NCBI GenBank assembly: GCA_030145205.1
Contig: JAQYVZ010000002.1
Span: 62,001 to 126,000, forward strand
DNA: 64,000 nucleotides
Direction of reading: 5' to 3'
DNA from: Desulfuromonadales bacterium
Lineage (GTDB): Bacteria > Desulfobacterota > Desulfuromonadia > Desulfuromonadales > BM103
The first letter of the stretch is position 1. Each line of letters opens with the position of its first letter. The position numbers and the translations under genes are program-made. The notes beneath the pieces were generated by a model. It searched no databases, was not told where the DNA came from, and saw nothing but the letters and a program-made list of their open reading frames with translations. Below are positions 54,618 through 63,868 of the stretch, piece after piece.

Positions 54618-56438
54618 TTAGTGAGCATGCGATCCATCAACAGCCTTGGAGCCACGCGGGATACGCACGTCTTCCACCATGTGAGTGATATGCTCGGGGC
54701 ACTCAGGAGTGATCTTGCTGACCACATAAGCAACCGCGAAGTTAACTACCGCACCAATTGCACCAAACGCATTCGGCTCGATGCCGAGGAAGAAGTTCGG
54801 GCCGCCAACGGAATTAACAAATGCCGTCGACTTGATGAAGAAGATACCCTTGTGAGCAAACACGTAGAACATGGTGATGCCGAGACCGGCGAGCATACCA
54901 GCAATCGCGCCTTCTTTGTTCATCTTCTTATTGAAGATACCCATCATCAGACAGGGGAAGATCGAGCTAGCAGCCAAACCGAAGGCGATGGCCACGGTAC
55001 CGGCAGCAAAGTCAGGCGGATTGAGGCCGAGGTAACCGGCGACAACGATGGAGCAAGCCATGGCGATCTTACCTGCCATCAGTTCGCCCTTCTCGGAGAG
55101 ATCAGGCATCCACATGTCCTTGAGAAGGTCATGCGAGATCGCCGAAGAGATCGCCAGCAGCAGACCGGCAGCGGTCGACAATGCAGCAGCCAGACCACCG
55201 GCAGCAACCAGTGCGATAACCCAGTTAGGCAGCAAGGCGATTTCCGGGTTGGCGAGAACCATGATGTCACGATTAACTTTCAGCTCACTGCCCGCCCAGC
55301 CGGCAGCTTCAACCTTGGCAACAACCGCCGCGTCTTTGGTTTTGTCATTGTAGTACTGGACCCGGCCGTCGCCGTTTTTGTCTTCAAACTTGAGCAGACC
55401 GGTGACTGCCCAACGATCCATCCATGCCGGGCGCTCATCCCAAACCAGCTGGTTTTCAGCGGCAAAGAAATCGGCAGTCTCACGATCCTGGGTGACAGCC
55501 TTGTTAACGGTGGCGTGCAGGTTCAGGCGAGCCATGGCGGCCACGGCAGGAGCGGTGGTGTACAGGATCGCGATAAAAACCAGCGCCCAACCAGCAGAGG
55601 CACGTGCGTCCTTAACCTTGGGAACCGTGAAGAAACGGATGATGACGTGCGGCAGGCCCGCAGTACCGATCATCAGGGAGACGGTGTAAACGAACTGGTT
55701 GAGGATACTCATCCGAACGTTCGTAGTGTACTTAGCAAAACCGAGCTCGGTAACAACCTGGTCAACCTTGTTGAGCAAGGAATGGCCCGTGTCGAGATAC
55801 TCGCTACCCAGACCAAGTTGCGGAATCGGGTTGCCGGTCAGCTGCAGGGAGATAAAGATTGCCGGAATGGTATAGGCCAGGATCAGGACGCAGTACTGGG
55901 CGACCTGAGTGTAGGTGATGCCTTTCATGCCGCCGAACACCGCGTACATAAACACGATACCCATACCGATGAAGACGCCCGTAGTGTTGGAGACGCCCAG
56001 GAAGCGGGAGAAGGCAACACCAACGCCGGTCATCTGACCGATGATATAGGTCAGGGAAGCGGCCAGCAAGCAAAGAACTGCAACAGAGCTGGCACCCTTG
56101 GAGTAGAAACGGTCACCAACAAACTGGGGAACGGTAAATTTACCGAATTTCCTCAGATATGGTGCCAGCAGCATGGCCAGGAGGACATAACCACCGGTCC
56201 AGCCCATCAGGAAGAGACTGCCGCCGTAGCCCATGTTGGCGATCAAGCCGGCCATGGAGATAAAGGAAGCTGCGGACATCCAGTCGGCGCCAGTCGCCAT
56301 ACCATTCAGAACGGGATGGACACTACCACCCGCTACATAAAACTCACTGGTACTACCCGCACGCGCCCAGATGGCGATACCGATGTAGATCGCGAAGGTA
56401 AAACCAACAACAAGATAAGTCATCGTTTGAAGAGACAT
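54618..56438 (-). CDS. sodium:solute symporter, VC_2705 family (acetate/carboxylate)
   Basis: Inner-membrane symporter of 606 aa with about thirteen membrane segments. Family strings are FYVAGGSVHPVLNGMATGADWMSAASFI, GRFLGVSN-like FLGVSNTTGVFIGMGIVF and GGLAAALSTAAGLLLAISSAISHDLL, which holds sodium-site residues. A loop near residues 320-370 is long and charged, as in VC_2705 relatives. With the small DUF4212 subunit encoded ten bases upstream, it should take up acetate or another short carboxylate with Na+. AGGAGG lies before the ATG. The opposite strand is also open over nearly the whole length, a codon-bias effect. Confidence 0.9.
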   Translation of the reverse strand: MSLQTMTYLVVGFTFAIYIGIAIWARAGSTSEFYVAGGSVHPVLNGMATGADWMSAASFISMAGLIANMGYGGSLFLMGWTGGYVLLAMLLAPYLRKFGKFTVPQFVGDRFYSKGASSVAVLCLLAASLTYIIGQMTGVGVAFSRFLGVSNTTGVFIGMGIVFMYAVFGGMKGITYTQVAQYCVLILAYTIPAIFISLQLTGNPIPQLGLGSEYLDTGHSLLNKVDQVVTELGFAKYTTNVRMSILNQFVYTVSLMIGTAGLPHVIIRFFTVPKVKDARASAGWALVFIAILYTTAPAVAAMARLNLHATVNKAVTQDRETADFFAAENQLVWDERPAWMDRWAVTGLLKFEDKNGDGRVQYYNDKTKDAAVVAKVEAAGWAGSELKVNRDIMVLANPEIALLPNWVIALVAAGGLAAALSTAAGLLLAISSAISHDLLKDMWMPDLSEKGELMAGKIAMACSIVVAGYLGLNPPDFAAGTVAIAFGLAASSIFPCLMMGIFNKKMNKEGAIAGMLAGLGITMFYVFAHKGIFFIKSTAFVNSVGGPNFFLGIEPNAFGAIGAVVNFAVAYVVSKITPECPEHITHMVEDVRIPRGSKAVDGSHAH

Positions 56439-56448
56439 TTATAACCTC

Positions 56449-56703
56449 CTAGTCTTCGTGAACGTCAAATTTTTCGTCGATTTTCCCCATCCGCCATGCA
56501 TAGATGAAAATCAGTGCGACGAAAGCGTACATTGAGCCCTGCTGCGAGAACCAGAATCCCAGCGGGTAGCCACCCAACATGATGTTGTTGAGAGCACTAG
56601 CGAAAAGGATTCCACAGCCATAGGAGACCAGGAACCAAACGGCCAGAACTTGTGCAATAAGGGTTAAGACTGTCTTCCAATAGGCTTCTGCAGATGTGTC
56701 CAT
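56449..56703 (-). CDS. DUF4212 small subunit of the symporter
   Basis: An 84-residue membrane protein with two membrane segments. DUF4212 features are YWKTVLTLIAQVLAVWFLVSYGCGIL and GGYPLGFWFSQQGSMYAFVALIFIYAWRM. It is always found next to VC_2705-type symporters; its role is thought to be structural or regulatory. AGGAGG before the ATG; the symporter gene follows in ten bases. Confidence 0.9.
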   Translation of the reverse strand: MDTSAEAYWKTVLTLIAQVLAVWFLVSYGCGILFASALNNIMLGGYPLGFWFSQQGSMYAFVALIFIYAWRMGKIDEKFDVHED

Positions 56704-56834
56704 CAGTTACCTCCTCTAAAAAATGGTGGTTTCACTCGAAACCAAGAGTTGTTGCGGGGTCTGCCTAAGACCCCCCATACTGCTGAAAGATGTTAAGAAC
56801 ACCTCCTTTCGATATATTGTGTTTATTATCAAAT

Positions 56835-57614
56835 CTAGTATAACAACTTATTGCTGATATGCCCGACATAGCCAAGCTGCGAAGAAACAACAAGGCCCGC
56901 ATCCACCAAGCTAGGCAGCAAGTCGTCGTTAACTCGCTGAGACTCAAGACGAAAGTCAGGACCGACCATGCACAGACAGCCAGGGATTTGACCCTGGGCA
57001 TCGATCAACGGCACTGACAGAGAAGCGATTCCTTCGCCAAAGCCATCGTCATCAAGAGCACAACCACATTTGGCAATATCTGCAAGTTCATCTTCGAACG
57101 ACCTGATGTCCTTGGAGTCAAAATTATTACGATAATGCGCACTGTGAGCCAGCATGACACGGCCGGCCGAGGTTTTCTCCATCGGGTAGCGGCAACCGAC
57201 CAGGGGAGCAATTCTGACTTGATGAGTGGTGTCAACCATATCCAGCATCAGGATTTCCTTGCCACGAGCCACAACCAGGTAAAGAGCTTCGTTGCAGTTT
57301 CGAGCCAACTGTTCGATCACCGGCTTCGCCTTACGCAGCAGACCCATGCGCGAGAGAAACTTCTGACCGATTTCATAGGCAGATAAGCCGAGACGATAGC
57401 GATGTGAGTTTTTGACCTTCTCGACATACCCGCGATTTTCAAAAGTTGCCAGGTAACGGAAGAGACTCATCTTCGTCATACCGAGGCGCTCACTCAAATG
57501 AGACACCCGAATCTCTTCATCTTCTTCACAGATGGCTTCAAGCACGTCCAACGCATTGTCAACAGACTGAATTGAGTAGCTGTCTTTTCTTCTGATTGAC
57601 AAAGGTCTCTCCAT
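56835..57614 (-). CDS. IclR-family transcriptional regulator
   Basis: Regulator of 259 aa. The N-terminal winged helix (about 15-75) has SVDNALDVLEAICEEDEEIRVSHLSERLGMTKMSLFRYLATFENRGYV; the C-terminal effector domain contains GVPLVDMVDTTH-like MLDMVDTTHQVRI, TSAGRVMLAHS and SVPLIDAQGQIPGCL. Many IclR proteins sense small carboxylates. It is encoded just upstream of the DUF4212-symporter pair, 131 bases away, so it is the likely local regulator. Confidence 0.85.
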   Translation of the reverse strand: MERPLSIRRKDSYSIQSVDNALDVLEAICEEDEEIRVSHLSERLGMTKMSLFRYLATFENRGYVEKVKNSHRYRLGLSAYEIGQKFLSRMGLLRKAKPVIEQLARNCNEALYLVVARGKEILMLDMVDTTHQVRIAPLVGCRYPMEKTSAGRVMLAHSAHYRNNFDSKDIRSFEDELADIAKCGCALDDDGFGEGIASLSVPLIDAQGQIPGCLCMVGPDFRLESQRVNDDLLPSLVDAGLVVSSQLGYVGHISNKLLY

Positions 57615-58214
57615 TCTGGGTAAAAAGTAGTCTGGAAAGAGAACACCGTGTAAAAGTGTTTTAGACTTACCGTCTCAAGCTCCCTGCCCCGCAAGTTGTA
57701 TCAAACTGTAAAGCAGTGTTTTATTTCTGTCAACCATATATTTTACAAAAAACATAAAGAGCCAATTTCTACATGTAATTTCATAAAGTTACATCATAAA
57801 CAAATGTATTTTTTTACAGAGAGTTCACCTCACAAAAAGACCTAATGCCGCCCGATATAACGGACCCTGGCGGTAATATAACAGGGTTATGATTTGTTAT
57901 GTAAAATATTGTTTTATATGTAATGACTACGGGATTTCATATATAAAACAACAAGATAGAGAGCGATAATGGGAGATGAACACAGGCGTGAATGGCGGTG
58001 CTCGGCCCAAAAGCACACTACGACAGGCATCCGCCGCTACCATCGTGAAACAGTGAGGGCACATCCCTCGAAAAGACCAGGCAAGACAAAAAAGAAAGGG
58101 CACGCAAATGCGGCCCGATTTGAAGAGAACACGCCAGGCGTAGAAACACCCGGCAGACATCAAGCAAAGAGGAAACCCCAGCAAGGCTCAGGCTATCCTG
58201 GTTGGATCAAACAA
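57615..58214. other. A+T-rich intergenic region with repeated motifs upstream of the IclR gene
   Basis: A 600-base gap. The first part holds TGTAAAAGTGTTTTA (57649-57663) and TGTAAAGCAGTGTTTTA (57707-57723), direct repeats, then an inverted repeat ATGTAA / TTACAT with 10 bases between (57773-57794) and two more ATGTAA further on. These may be regulator sites. The rest up to ridA holds open frames that look like chance. Confidence 0.5.
57649..57723. promoter_or_regulatory. direct repeats upstream of the IclR gene
   Basis: TGTAAA-(A or GC)-AGTGTTTTA occurs twice, 58 bases apart start to start, within 110 bases of the iclR start. Their position fits operators for autoregulation. Confidence 0.35.
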
Positions 58215-58595
58215 TTACACAGCAGCAATCCACTCAATCTCAACCGAGACGCCTTTCGGGAGAGCAGAAACCTCAACGCAGGCCCGTGCTGGCGCCGGCG
58301 AAGGAAAATAGCGCCCATAAACTTCATTAACCGCCGCGAAATCGCCCATATCAACCAGATAAATCGTGGTCTTGACGACATGGGCAAAATCGAGGTCTGC
58401 CGCGCCGAGTAGAGCAGCTATATTCTGCATAACTCGCTCCGTCTGGATCGCGATATCTCCGGCAACAATTTCACCTGTTTGCGGATCAAGCGGAATCTGG
58501 CCAGAGAAATAAAACATATCCCCGATTCGTATTGCCTGAGAATAAGGGCCGATTGCTGCTGGCGCCTGATCGGTAACGACCGCCTGTTTATTCAT
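58215..58595 (-). CDS. ridA: RidA-family enamine/imine deaminase
   Basis: Hydrolyses reactive enamine/imine intermediates of amino-acid metabolism, 126 aa (usual length). Signs are AAIGPYSQAIRIGDMFYFSGQIPLDPQTGE, MQNIAALLGAADLDFAHVVKTTIYL and the catalytic Arg in ARACVEVSALPKG with the closing VSVEIEWIA. It is 21 bases after rel on the same strand. A common neighbour of rel in this group. Confidence 0.93.
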   Translation of the reverse strand: MNKQAVVTDQAPAAIGPYSQAIRIGDMFYFSGQIPLDPQTGEIVAGDIAIQTERVMQNIAALLGAADLDFAHVVKTTIYLVDMGDFAAVNEVYGRYFPSPAPARACVEVSALPKGVSVEIEWIAAV

Positions 58596-58616
58596 TTCAA
58601 CCTCCCAAATCCCCGG

Positions 58617-60770
58617 TTACTGCCCGAACAGAACACGTTCGACCTTGTGGACACCCTTGACCTTACGAATCACATCCATGACCCGCTTCAGATGATCGAG
58701 GTCACGCACTTCAACTTCAAAGCTGAAAACACCACGGCCTTCAGCCGTTGAAAACGCATTCGCACGAATAATATTCGCCTCACATTGACTGACGGCACTA
58801 CTGAGATTCGCCAACATCCCCTTCTGGTCATTGCTGTAGATTTTGATGGTTGCCGGCCGTGAACTTTCCTTACCGGTATCCCAGGTCACATCAATGCGCC
58901 GCGCCGGGTCGGTTTCCAGAACATGAGGACAATCCGAGACATGGACCGTCACACCCTTCCCCCGCGAGATAAATCCGACAATCGGATCCCCGGCCAGAGG
59001 TTTACAGCATTTGGCGAACCGGACCATGATGTCATCCATCCCCTGCACTCGGACGGCGCCCGTTGGTTTCTTACGAATCTTCTCGAGCACCTTTGTCAAC
59101 CGACCAGGCTTCGTGACGCTCTTTCTGTCGCCCTCAGGCAACAAACGGTTCAAAACCTGCCCAGAGGTCAACTTGCCGTAGCCAATCGCAGCCAGCAGGT
59201 CTTCCGTGCTTTTGAGACCAAGATCTGCCAGAGTCTTCTCCATGCTATCAAGAGCGAACGCGCGATTAAAGCTGTAGTTGTACTTGCGCAAATCCTTCTC
59301 AAGAATCTCCTTGCCGATCTCCAAGCTTCTCTGCCGCTCCTGCTCTTTGACCCAATAGCGGATTCGATTGCGTGCTTTGGATGACTTAACAAAACGCAGC
59401 CAGTCCTTGCTCGGGGTCTGGTTGGGAGATGTCATCACCTCGATACTATCGCCATTGCGCAGGATCGTCTTCAAAGGCACCAGCCGGCCGTTGACCTTCG
59501 CGCCGGTACAGTGATGGCCGATGTCCGAGTGAACACTATAGGCGAAATCGACCGGGGTACTGTCTTTCGGCAACTCCTTGACGTCGCCGTTGGGTGTAAA
59601 CACATAAACTTCTTCGGGAAACAGCTCCACCTTGACCGTATTCATGAACTCGCTCGAGTCTTTTAACTCTTGCTGCCACTCGAGCAAGCCACGCAGCCAA
59701 CTGAAGCGTGCCATATCGCCGTTGCGGGAGGATCCGCCGCCTTCCTTATACTGCCAATGGGCAGCAATCCCCTCTTCTGCAATCCGGTGCATTTCATCCG
59801 TACGAATCTGCACTTCCATCCGCTGGCCGCCTGGGCCCATGACCGTCGTATGCAACGACTGGTACATATTGGCCTTCGGCATCGCAACATAGTCCTTAAA
59901 TCTGCCGGCAACCGGCTTCCAGCAGGAATGAATCACGCCAAGCATGGCATAGCAGTCAGGCAAGGACGGCACGACAATCCGAAACGCGATCACATCGTGA
60001 ACTTGCTCGTACTCAAGCTGCTGCAGGACCATCTTGTTGTGGATTGAGTAAAGATGCTTCAGACGCCCCTGGACCAGACCATTGATTTTGTGCTCGGCAA
60101 GCAGAGTTTCCAGACGTTGTTTGACCCGGGTGACGTAGGTGTCGCGTTCTGCCTGCTGCTGCGCAATTTTATCCGCCAGAAGCTGATATTCATCTGGTTC
60201 AAGATAGGCAAAGGCGAGGTCTTCGAGCTCACTCTTGATCCAGCTGATACCGAGACGATTGGCCAGCGGCGCATAGATATCACGCGTCTCACCAGCTATC
60301 CGCAATCTGGCTTTCTCCGCCTGATGAGCAAGCGTACGCATATTGTGAAGGCGATCCGCCAGCTTGATCATAATGACCCGTAAATCGCGCGCCATGGCCA
60401 ACAGCATTTTCCGAAAATTCTCGGCCTGGCGCTCTTCACTGGTCCTGAAAGCGTATTTGCCAATCTTGGTGACACCATCCACCATAGCGGCAACTTCGGG
60501 ACCAAACAGCTCTCGCAGCTCTTCTTCAGTTGTGAGGGTATCTTCCAGAGTATCGTGCAGCAACCCTGTCACGACAGTCGGTACATCCATATGCAGCCGG
60601 GTCAGAATGTAAGCGACCTCAAGGAGGTGCGTCATGTAGGGATCGCCGGATAGACGGGTCTGGCCCAGGTGGACCTTAGCGGAAAAGACGTAAGCCTTAC
60701 GGATAGCGTCCAGGTCGGCGTCGCTGTGGTAACTCCTGACAGCGTCGAGGATGTCGTCGATGCGTATCAT
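58617..60770 (-). CDS. rel: bifunctional (p)ppGpp synthetase/hydrolase (RSH)
   Basis: Stringent-response enzyme of 717 aa. HD hydrolase (about 20-170): VVTGLLHDTLEDT, VIMIKLADRLHNMRTL. Synthetase (about 230-360): VHDVIAFRIVV, AGRFKDYVAMPKANMYQSLHT with the RFKD motif of bifunctional forms. Then TGS (PVDFAYSVHSDIGHHCTGAKVNGR), a zinc/helical part (CCKPLAGDPIVGFISRGKGVTVH) and a C-terminal ACT. The start at MIRIDDIL matches relatives; an upstream in-frame start has no ribosome site. Makes and degrades (p)ppGpp; lies in the ridA-rel-rpoZ-gmk order. Confidence 0.95.
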   Translation of the reverse strand: MIRIDDILDAVRSYHSDADLDAIRKAYVFSAKVHLGQTRLSGDPYMTHLLEVAYILTRLHMDVPTVVTGLLHDTLEDTLTTEEELRELFGPEVAAMVDGVTKIGKYAFRTSEERQAENFRKMLLAMARDLRVIMIKLADRLHNMRTLAHQAEKARLRIAGETRDIYAPLANRLGISWIKSELEDLAFAYLEPDEYQLLADKIAQQQAERDTYVTRVKQRLETLLAEHKINGLVQGRLKHLYSIHNKMVLQQLEYEQVHDVIAFRIVVPSLPDCYAMLGVIHSCWKPVAGRFKDYVAMPKANMYQSLHTTVMGPGGQRMEVQIRTDEMHRIAEEGIAAHWQYKEGGGSSRNGDMARFSWLRGLLEWQQELKDSSEFMNTVKVELFPEEVYVFTPNGDVKELPKDSTPVDFAYSVHSDIGHHCTGAKVNGRLVPLKTILRNGDSIEVMTSPNQTPSKDWLRFVKSSKARNRIRYWVKEQERQRSLEIGKEILEKDLRKYNYSFNRAFALDSMEKTLADLGLKSTEDLLAAIGYGKLTSGQVLNRLLPEGDRKSVTKPGRLTKVLEKIRKKPTGAVRVQGMDDIMVRFAKCCKPLAGDPIVGFISRGKGVTVHVSDCPHVLETDPARRIDVTWDTGKESSRPATIKIYSNDQKGMLANLSSAVSQCEANIIRANAFSTAEGRGVFSFEVEVRDLDHLKRVMDVIRKVKGVHKVERVLFGQ

Positions 60771-60876
60771 GTCAGATGCCCACCGCATCGAATAGAAAGC
60801 AAAATGATGCCGGCCTGTAGGGGCCGGCATCCGAGAAACTCCAGTTGACAACAATCACAGGGGTCAGATCCGGCGA

Positions 60877-61086
60877 TCAGCCCTGATGACGGGTCGGAAT
60901 ATCGTAAACAACCTTGCCAGCAGCAACTTCGCGCAAAGCCAGCACGATTTTACGATTGCCGGACTTGTTTTCAATCAGTGGCTCAGACCCTTTATAAAGC
61001 TGCTTGGAACGCTTCGCAGCAACCATTGCCAACAAAAACCGGTTAGGGACAACATTCAAACAATCTTCAACGGTAATTCGTGCCAT
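60877..61086 (-). CDS. rpoZ: RNA polymerase omega subunit
   Basis: Small RNA polymerase assembly factor, 69 aa. [30 protein letters not shown] is the family start, and the MALREI-like [12 protein letters not shown] follows. Situated between gmk and rel, the standard order, where omega also helps (p)ppGpp bind polymerase. Confidence 0.95.
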   Translation of the reverse strand: MARITVEDCLNVVPNRFLLAMVAAKRSKQLYKGSEPLIENKSGNRKIVLALREVAAGKVVYDIPTRHQG

Positions 61087-61163
61087 TTTTCCTCACTTCT
61101 GCAAAGTCTGCCAGCAGCAGAACATTTTTAATATCTTCGCAACAGGATAACGATCTCGCGCAA

Positions 61164-61775
61164 CTATTTCAAGCTGAATTCTTTCGGCAGATCGGACATC
61201 AGGCGTGACGTCCGAACCGATTCTGCCAACATGATCGCCCTGACCTCTTCCACGGCCTTGTCAAAAACATCATTCACAACCAGGTAATCGAACTGCGCCG
61301 CATGAGCGATCTCTTCTGTAGCATTCGTCATGCGCTGTTCAATAACGTCGTGGCTTTCCGTATTACGCCCCTCGAGACGCTTGCGCAGCTCATTCAAAGA
61401 TGGTGGCAAGACAAAGATAAAGACCCCATCAACATCGCTGATGCGCAGCTGGGCGGCTCCCTGAAAATCAATATCGAGAAGAATGTCTGCTCCAGCAAGC
61501 CTCGCTTCCTCCAACGTGGCCCTGGCCGTCCCGTAACAGTTGCCGTGCACCTCAGCCCATTCGGCAAAAGCGCCCTCGCTCACCATACGATCGAATGTCT
61601 CACGTGTGACGAAATGATAATCGACGCCCTCTTCCTCACCTGCACGCATCGCACGCGTTGTATAGGAAATCGATTGCCGGAGCTCTGGCTCATGCGACTT
61701 GATCATCTTGCAGATCGTCGTCTTCCCGGCCCCGGAGGGGGCAGAAATTACGTAAAGGACACCTTCTCTTTTCAC
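61164..61775 (-). CDS. gmk: guanylate kinase
   Basis: Phosphorylates GMP to GDP, 203 aa. The P-loop is ISAPSGAGKTT; GMP-binding strings are SISYTTRAMRAGEEEGVDYHFV and FAEWAEVHGNCYGT; the end has the usual NDVFDKAVEEVRAIM. The start is a GTG seven bases after GGGGAG, giving MKREG; the GTG two codons earlier is too close. Follows yicC by 30 bases. Confidence 0.94.
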   Translation of the reverse strand: MKREGVLYVISAPSGAGKTTICKMIKSHEPELRQSISYTTRAMRAGEEEGVDYHFVTRETFDRMVSEGAFAEWAEVHGNCYGTARATLEEARLAGADILLDIDFQGAAQLRISDVDGVFIFVLPPSLNELRKRLEGRNTESHDVIEQRMTNATEEIAHAAQFDYLVVNDVFDKAVEEVRAIMLAESVRTSRLMSDLPKEFSLK

Positions 61776-61805
61776 CGGCACACTCCCCGCTTCGGGTCTT
61801 CCAAC

Positions 61806-62684
61806 CTACTCAACATTCTGGACCTGCTCCCGTACCTTCTCCAACTCCGCCTTCAGGGCGACAACGCAGCGCGTCAACTCAGCGTCATTGGCTTTGGACC
61901 CCATGGTGTTCACTTCCCGGTTCAGTTCCTGCACCAGAAAATCCATGCGACGACCAACCGGTTCATCATCATCGAGCAAAGCTCGGAACTGCACAAGGTG
62001 ACTTTTGAACCGGGCAACCTCTTCGCTGATATCACAGCGATCAGCAAAGACCGCAATCTCCTGGGCGACGCGCTGTGGGTCAAGTTCGAGATTCGCCGGC
62101 AAGCGTTCCAGACGCTCTTTCAGCCGATCCTGCCATTCCAGAGGAACCTGTGGCGCCCGGGCCAGGACGTCACCCAACAGGGATTCGGCGACGTCAAGCC
62201 GTTCAGCAATATCGCGACAGGTCTCTTCACCCTCAACTCGCCGCATCTCAAGATGCTGCCCCAGCGCAAGCTGTAGGGCCTGATCCAGACATTCGCCGAG
62301 CAAGGCATCATCGATTTCAACCTCCCGAACCTGAATAACATCTTTCTGGCTCGCCAGGTATTCCGTTGTAACACCGCCCTCGATTTGCAACTCCCGCTGT
62401 AATTCCACAAACAGGTCATGATAGGTCCGAGCCAGGTCATGATTCAAGACCGGTACGGATTGCGCCTCACCTGTTAACTCGAAGTTGATAAAAACATCGA
62501 TCTTGCCGCGCCGCAAGACTTTGCCGACCTGCTTACGCAAACCATTTTCGAACGCCATAACACTACGCGGCAGCTTGACCGAAATGTCAGCGTAGCGATG
62601 ATTGACGGCCCTGACTTCGACAGACACAGCCAGACTGTCCCGACGGACCTCTCCCTTACCGTAACCGGTCATGCTATGCATCAT
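61806..62684 (-). CDS. yicC: YicC-family endoribonuclease
   Basis: Protein of 292 aa of the YicC/YloC family; E. coli YicC has been described as an endoribonuclease acting on RyhB. Signs are MHSMTGYGKGEV, VEVRAVNHRYADISVKLPR, and the end VGRRMDFLVQELNREVNTMGSKA. It overlaps the 3' end of the decayed kinase-like gene upstream by 11 bases and shares the strand with gmk. Confidence 0.9.
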   Translation of the reverse strand: MMHSMTGYGKGEVRRDSLAVSVEVRAVNHRYADISVKLPRSVMAFENGLRKQVGKVLRRGKIDVFINFELTGEAQSVPVLNHDLARTYHDLFVELQRELQIEGGVTTEYLASQKDVIQVREVEIDDALLGECLDQALQLALGQHLEMRRVEGEETCRDIAERLDVAESLLGDVLARAPQVPLEWQDRLKERLERLPANLELDPQRVAQEIAVFADRCDISEEVARFKSHLVQFRALLDDDEPVGRRMDFLVQELNREVNTMGSKANDAELTRCVVALKAELEKVREQVQNVE

Positions 62685-63237
62685 AAGTCGGCCCTTTCTG
62701 TGCGCTGAGAGTTGTTTTCATGTAAACTTCGACAAAATTACGGGACAGGCTCCGGGCAAAGTCGCGACTCTCACGGAACGGTGAAGCAAACGAGGCTATC
62801 ACGATCACGCCATTCTTCTCAAGCACCGATGCCAGATGACCCGCCCGGCGGATATGCCGATCAACATCTTCGGGCGTAAAACCGACTGTCGGGAACAGTG
62901 GTCGAATGTCATGACTGTCCAGTCTTTCGATCTTCAACCGTTCTTTTTCGAGTTGTTTGAACACGGCGTTCGCCAGCTGTTTTTTGCCAGACGCCGGCAA
63001 TCCGGTAAACCAGACCACGAAGGCCGGCACATCCCGCTTACCGAAATGCAGTTTTTGCCAGACGCGCTCGCGTACGAAGTAGAGCGCCATCTTCGCAAAG
63101 ACTTCGAGAAGGCCGACCGTCAAGGCCAGGGCAATCTCTCCGGTAAACACAAACACGATCACCGCCGTGGTGATCGTCGCCAGGGTCCTCTAGGAGATCG
63201 CCTTGAAGATTGACCGGCTGCGACTTTCATACTGCAT
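62674..63237 (-). pseudogene. decayed DUF2061 / adenylylsulfate-kinase-like gene with amber codon
   Basis: Read from the ATG at 63237, codon 16 is TAG (plus strand 63190-63192) in a string that is otherwise DUF2061: SIFKAIS-stop-RTLATITT, where relatives have SWR; one G to A change explains it. The rest of DUF2061 (to about residue 60) is intact, with RERVWQKL. Next is a CysC-like kinase: VVWFTGLPASGKKQLANAVF, whose Walker A has Lys in place of Ser/Thr, and VIVIASFASPFRESRDF. It ends abruptly in the yicC start, missing the last 40-50 residues of the family. Re-initiation at an internal start could still give a 162-residue protein; function is doubtful. Confidence 0.75.
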
Positions 63238-63268
63238 AATTCAATGAATCCTGAGAAAGAATGGTCTT

Positions 63269-63868
63269 CTATTGCGCGGTATTGTCTTCTCCTCTACCCA
63301 AAATCAGATCGGCTGCTGCAGTCAGATCGTCAACCACCGGGGTCGACTCGGCAAACTCATCCAGGCGGCCCTGCTCAATCTGGCCGTATCCCGTCCGTAC
63401 CAGCGCTGACCGGCAACCCGCCCGCACACCAGCCTCGACGTCAGCCCGTTTGTCGCCGACAATCCAGGAACCCTGCAGGTCAAGGGCGTGCTCAGATGCA
63501 GCTTGCAGCAGCATACCGGGTTCACCTTTGCGACAATCACAGGTTCTCCGGTACTCGCCCTGTCCCTGGGTAGGATGATGGGGGCACATGTAAAACGCAT
63601 CGACTCGCGCCCCGGATGCCCGCAACAGTTCCTGAATATGGAGATGCAGCCGGTCGACATCCTGAGGTGAGTAATAGCCCCGCGCGACACCCGACTGGTT
63701 GGTGACCACAATCACCAGGTAACCGGCCTCGTTGAAACGTTTGATTGCCGCCGGGACACCTTCGATAAAATCAAACTCCTCGATCCTGTACAGATAATCC
63801 TTCTCGACGTTGATGGTGCCGTCCCGGTCGAGAAAAATGGCCTTGCGCATCCCCTCGTCGCTGTTCAC
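63269..63868 (-). CDS. gmhB: D-glycero-beta-D-manno-heptose 1,7-bisphosphate 7-phosphatase
   Basis: HAD phosphatase of 199 aa in ADP-heptose synthesis for LPS. Motif I is AIFLDRDGTIN (nucleophile Asp), motif II VTNQSGVARG, the zinc loop CPHHPTQG and CDCRKGEPG, and motif III/IV WIVGDKRADVEAG. The GTG start overlaps the upstream stop by four bases (GTGA); an ATG six codons on is an alternative. With hldE upstream, this is a heptose unit. Confidence 0.92.
   Translation of the reverse strand: MNSDEGMRKAIFLDRDGTINVEKDYLYRIEEFDFIEGVPAAIKRFNEAGYLVIVVTNQSGVARGYYSPQDVDRLHLHIQELLRASGARVDAFYMCPHHPTQGQGEYRRTCDCRKGEPGMLLQAASEHALDLQGSWIVGDKRADVEAGVRAGCRSALVRTGYGQIEQGRLDEFAESTPVVDDLTAAADLILGRGEDNTAQ

Noticed and set aside
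54621-56444. A 607-codon open frame on the plus strand opposite the symporter gene
   Set aside because: It mirrors the symporter gene almost exactly, has an unusual composition (rich in His, Gln, Asp, Arg) and no domain. The strand with the membrane segments is the coding one.
57969-58412. A 147-codon frame between the IclR and ridA genes
   Set aside because: It runs into ridA on the opposite strand, has a low-complexity basic composition and no ribosome site or domain.
63190-63192. Amber codon as pyrrolysine
   Set aside because: The position is a conserved Trp in DUF2061, one base from TGG, and the gene has two other defects. Pyrrolysine is known mainly in methylamine methyltransferases.
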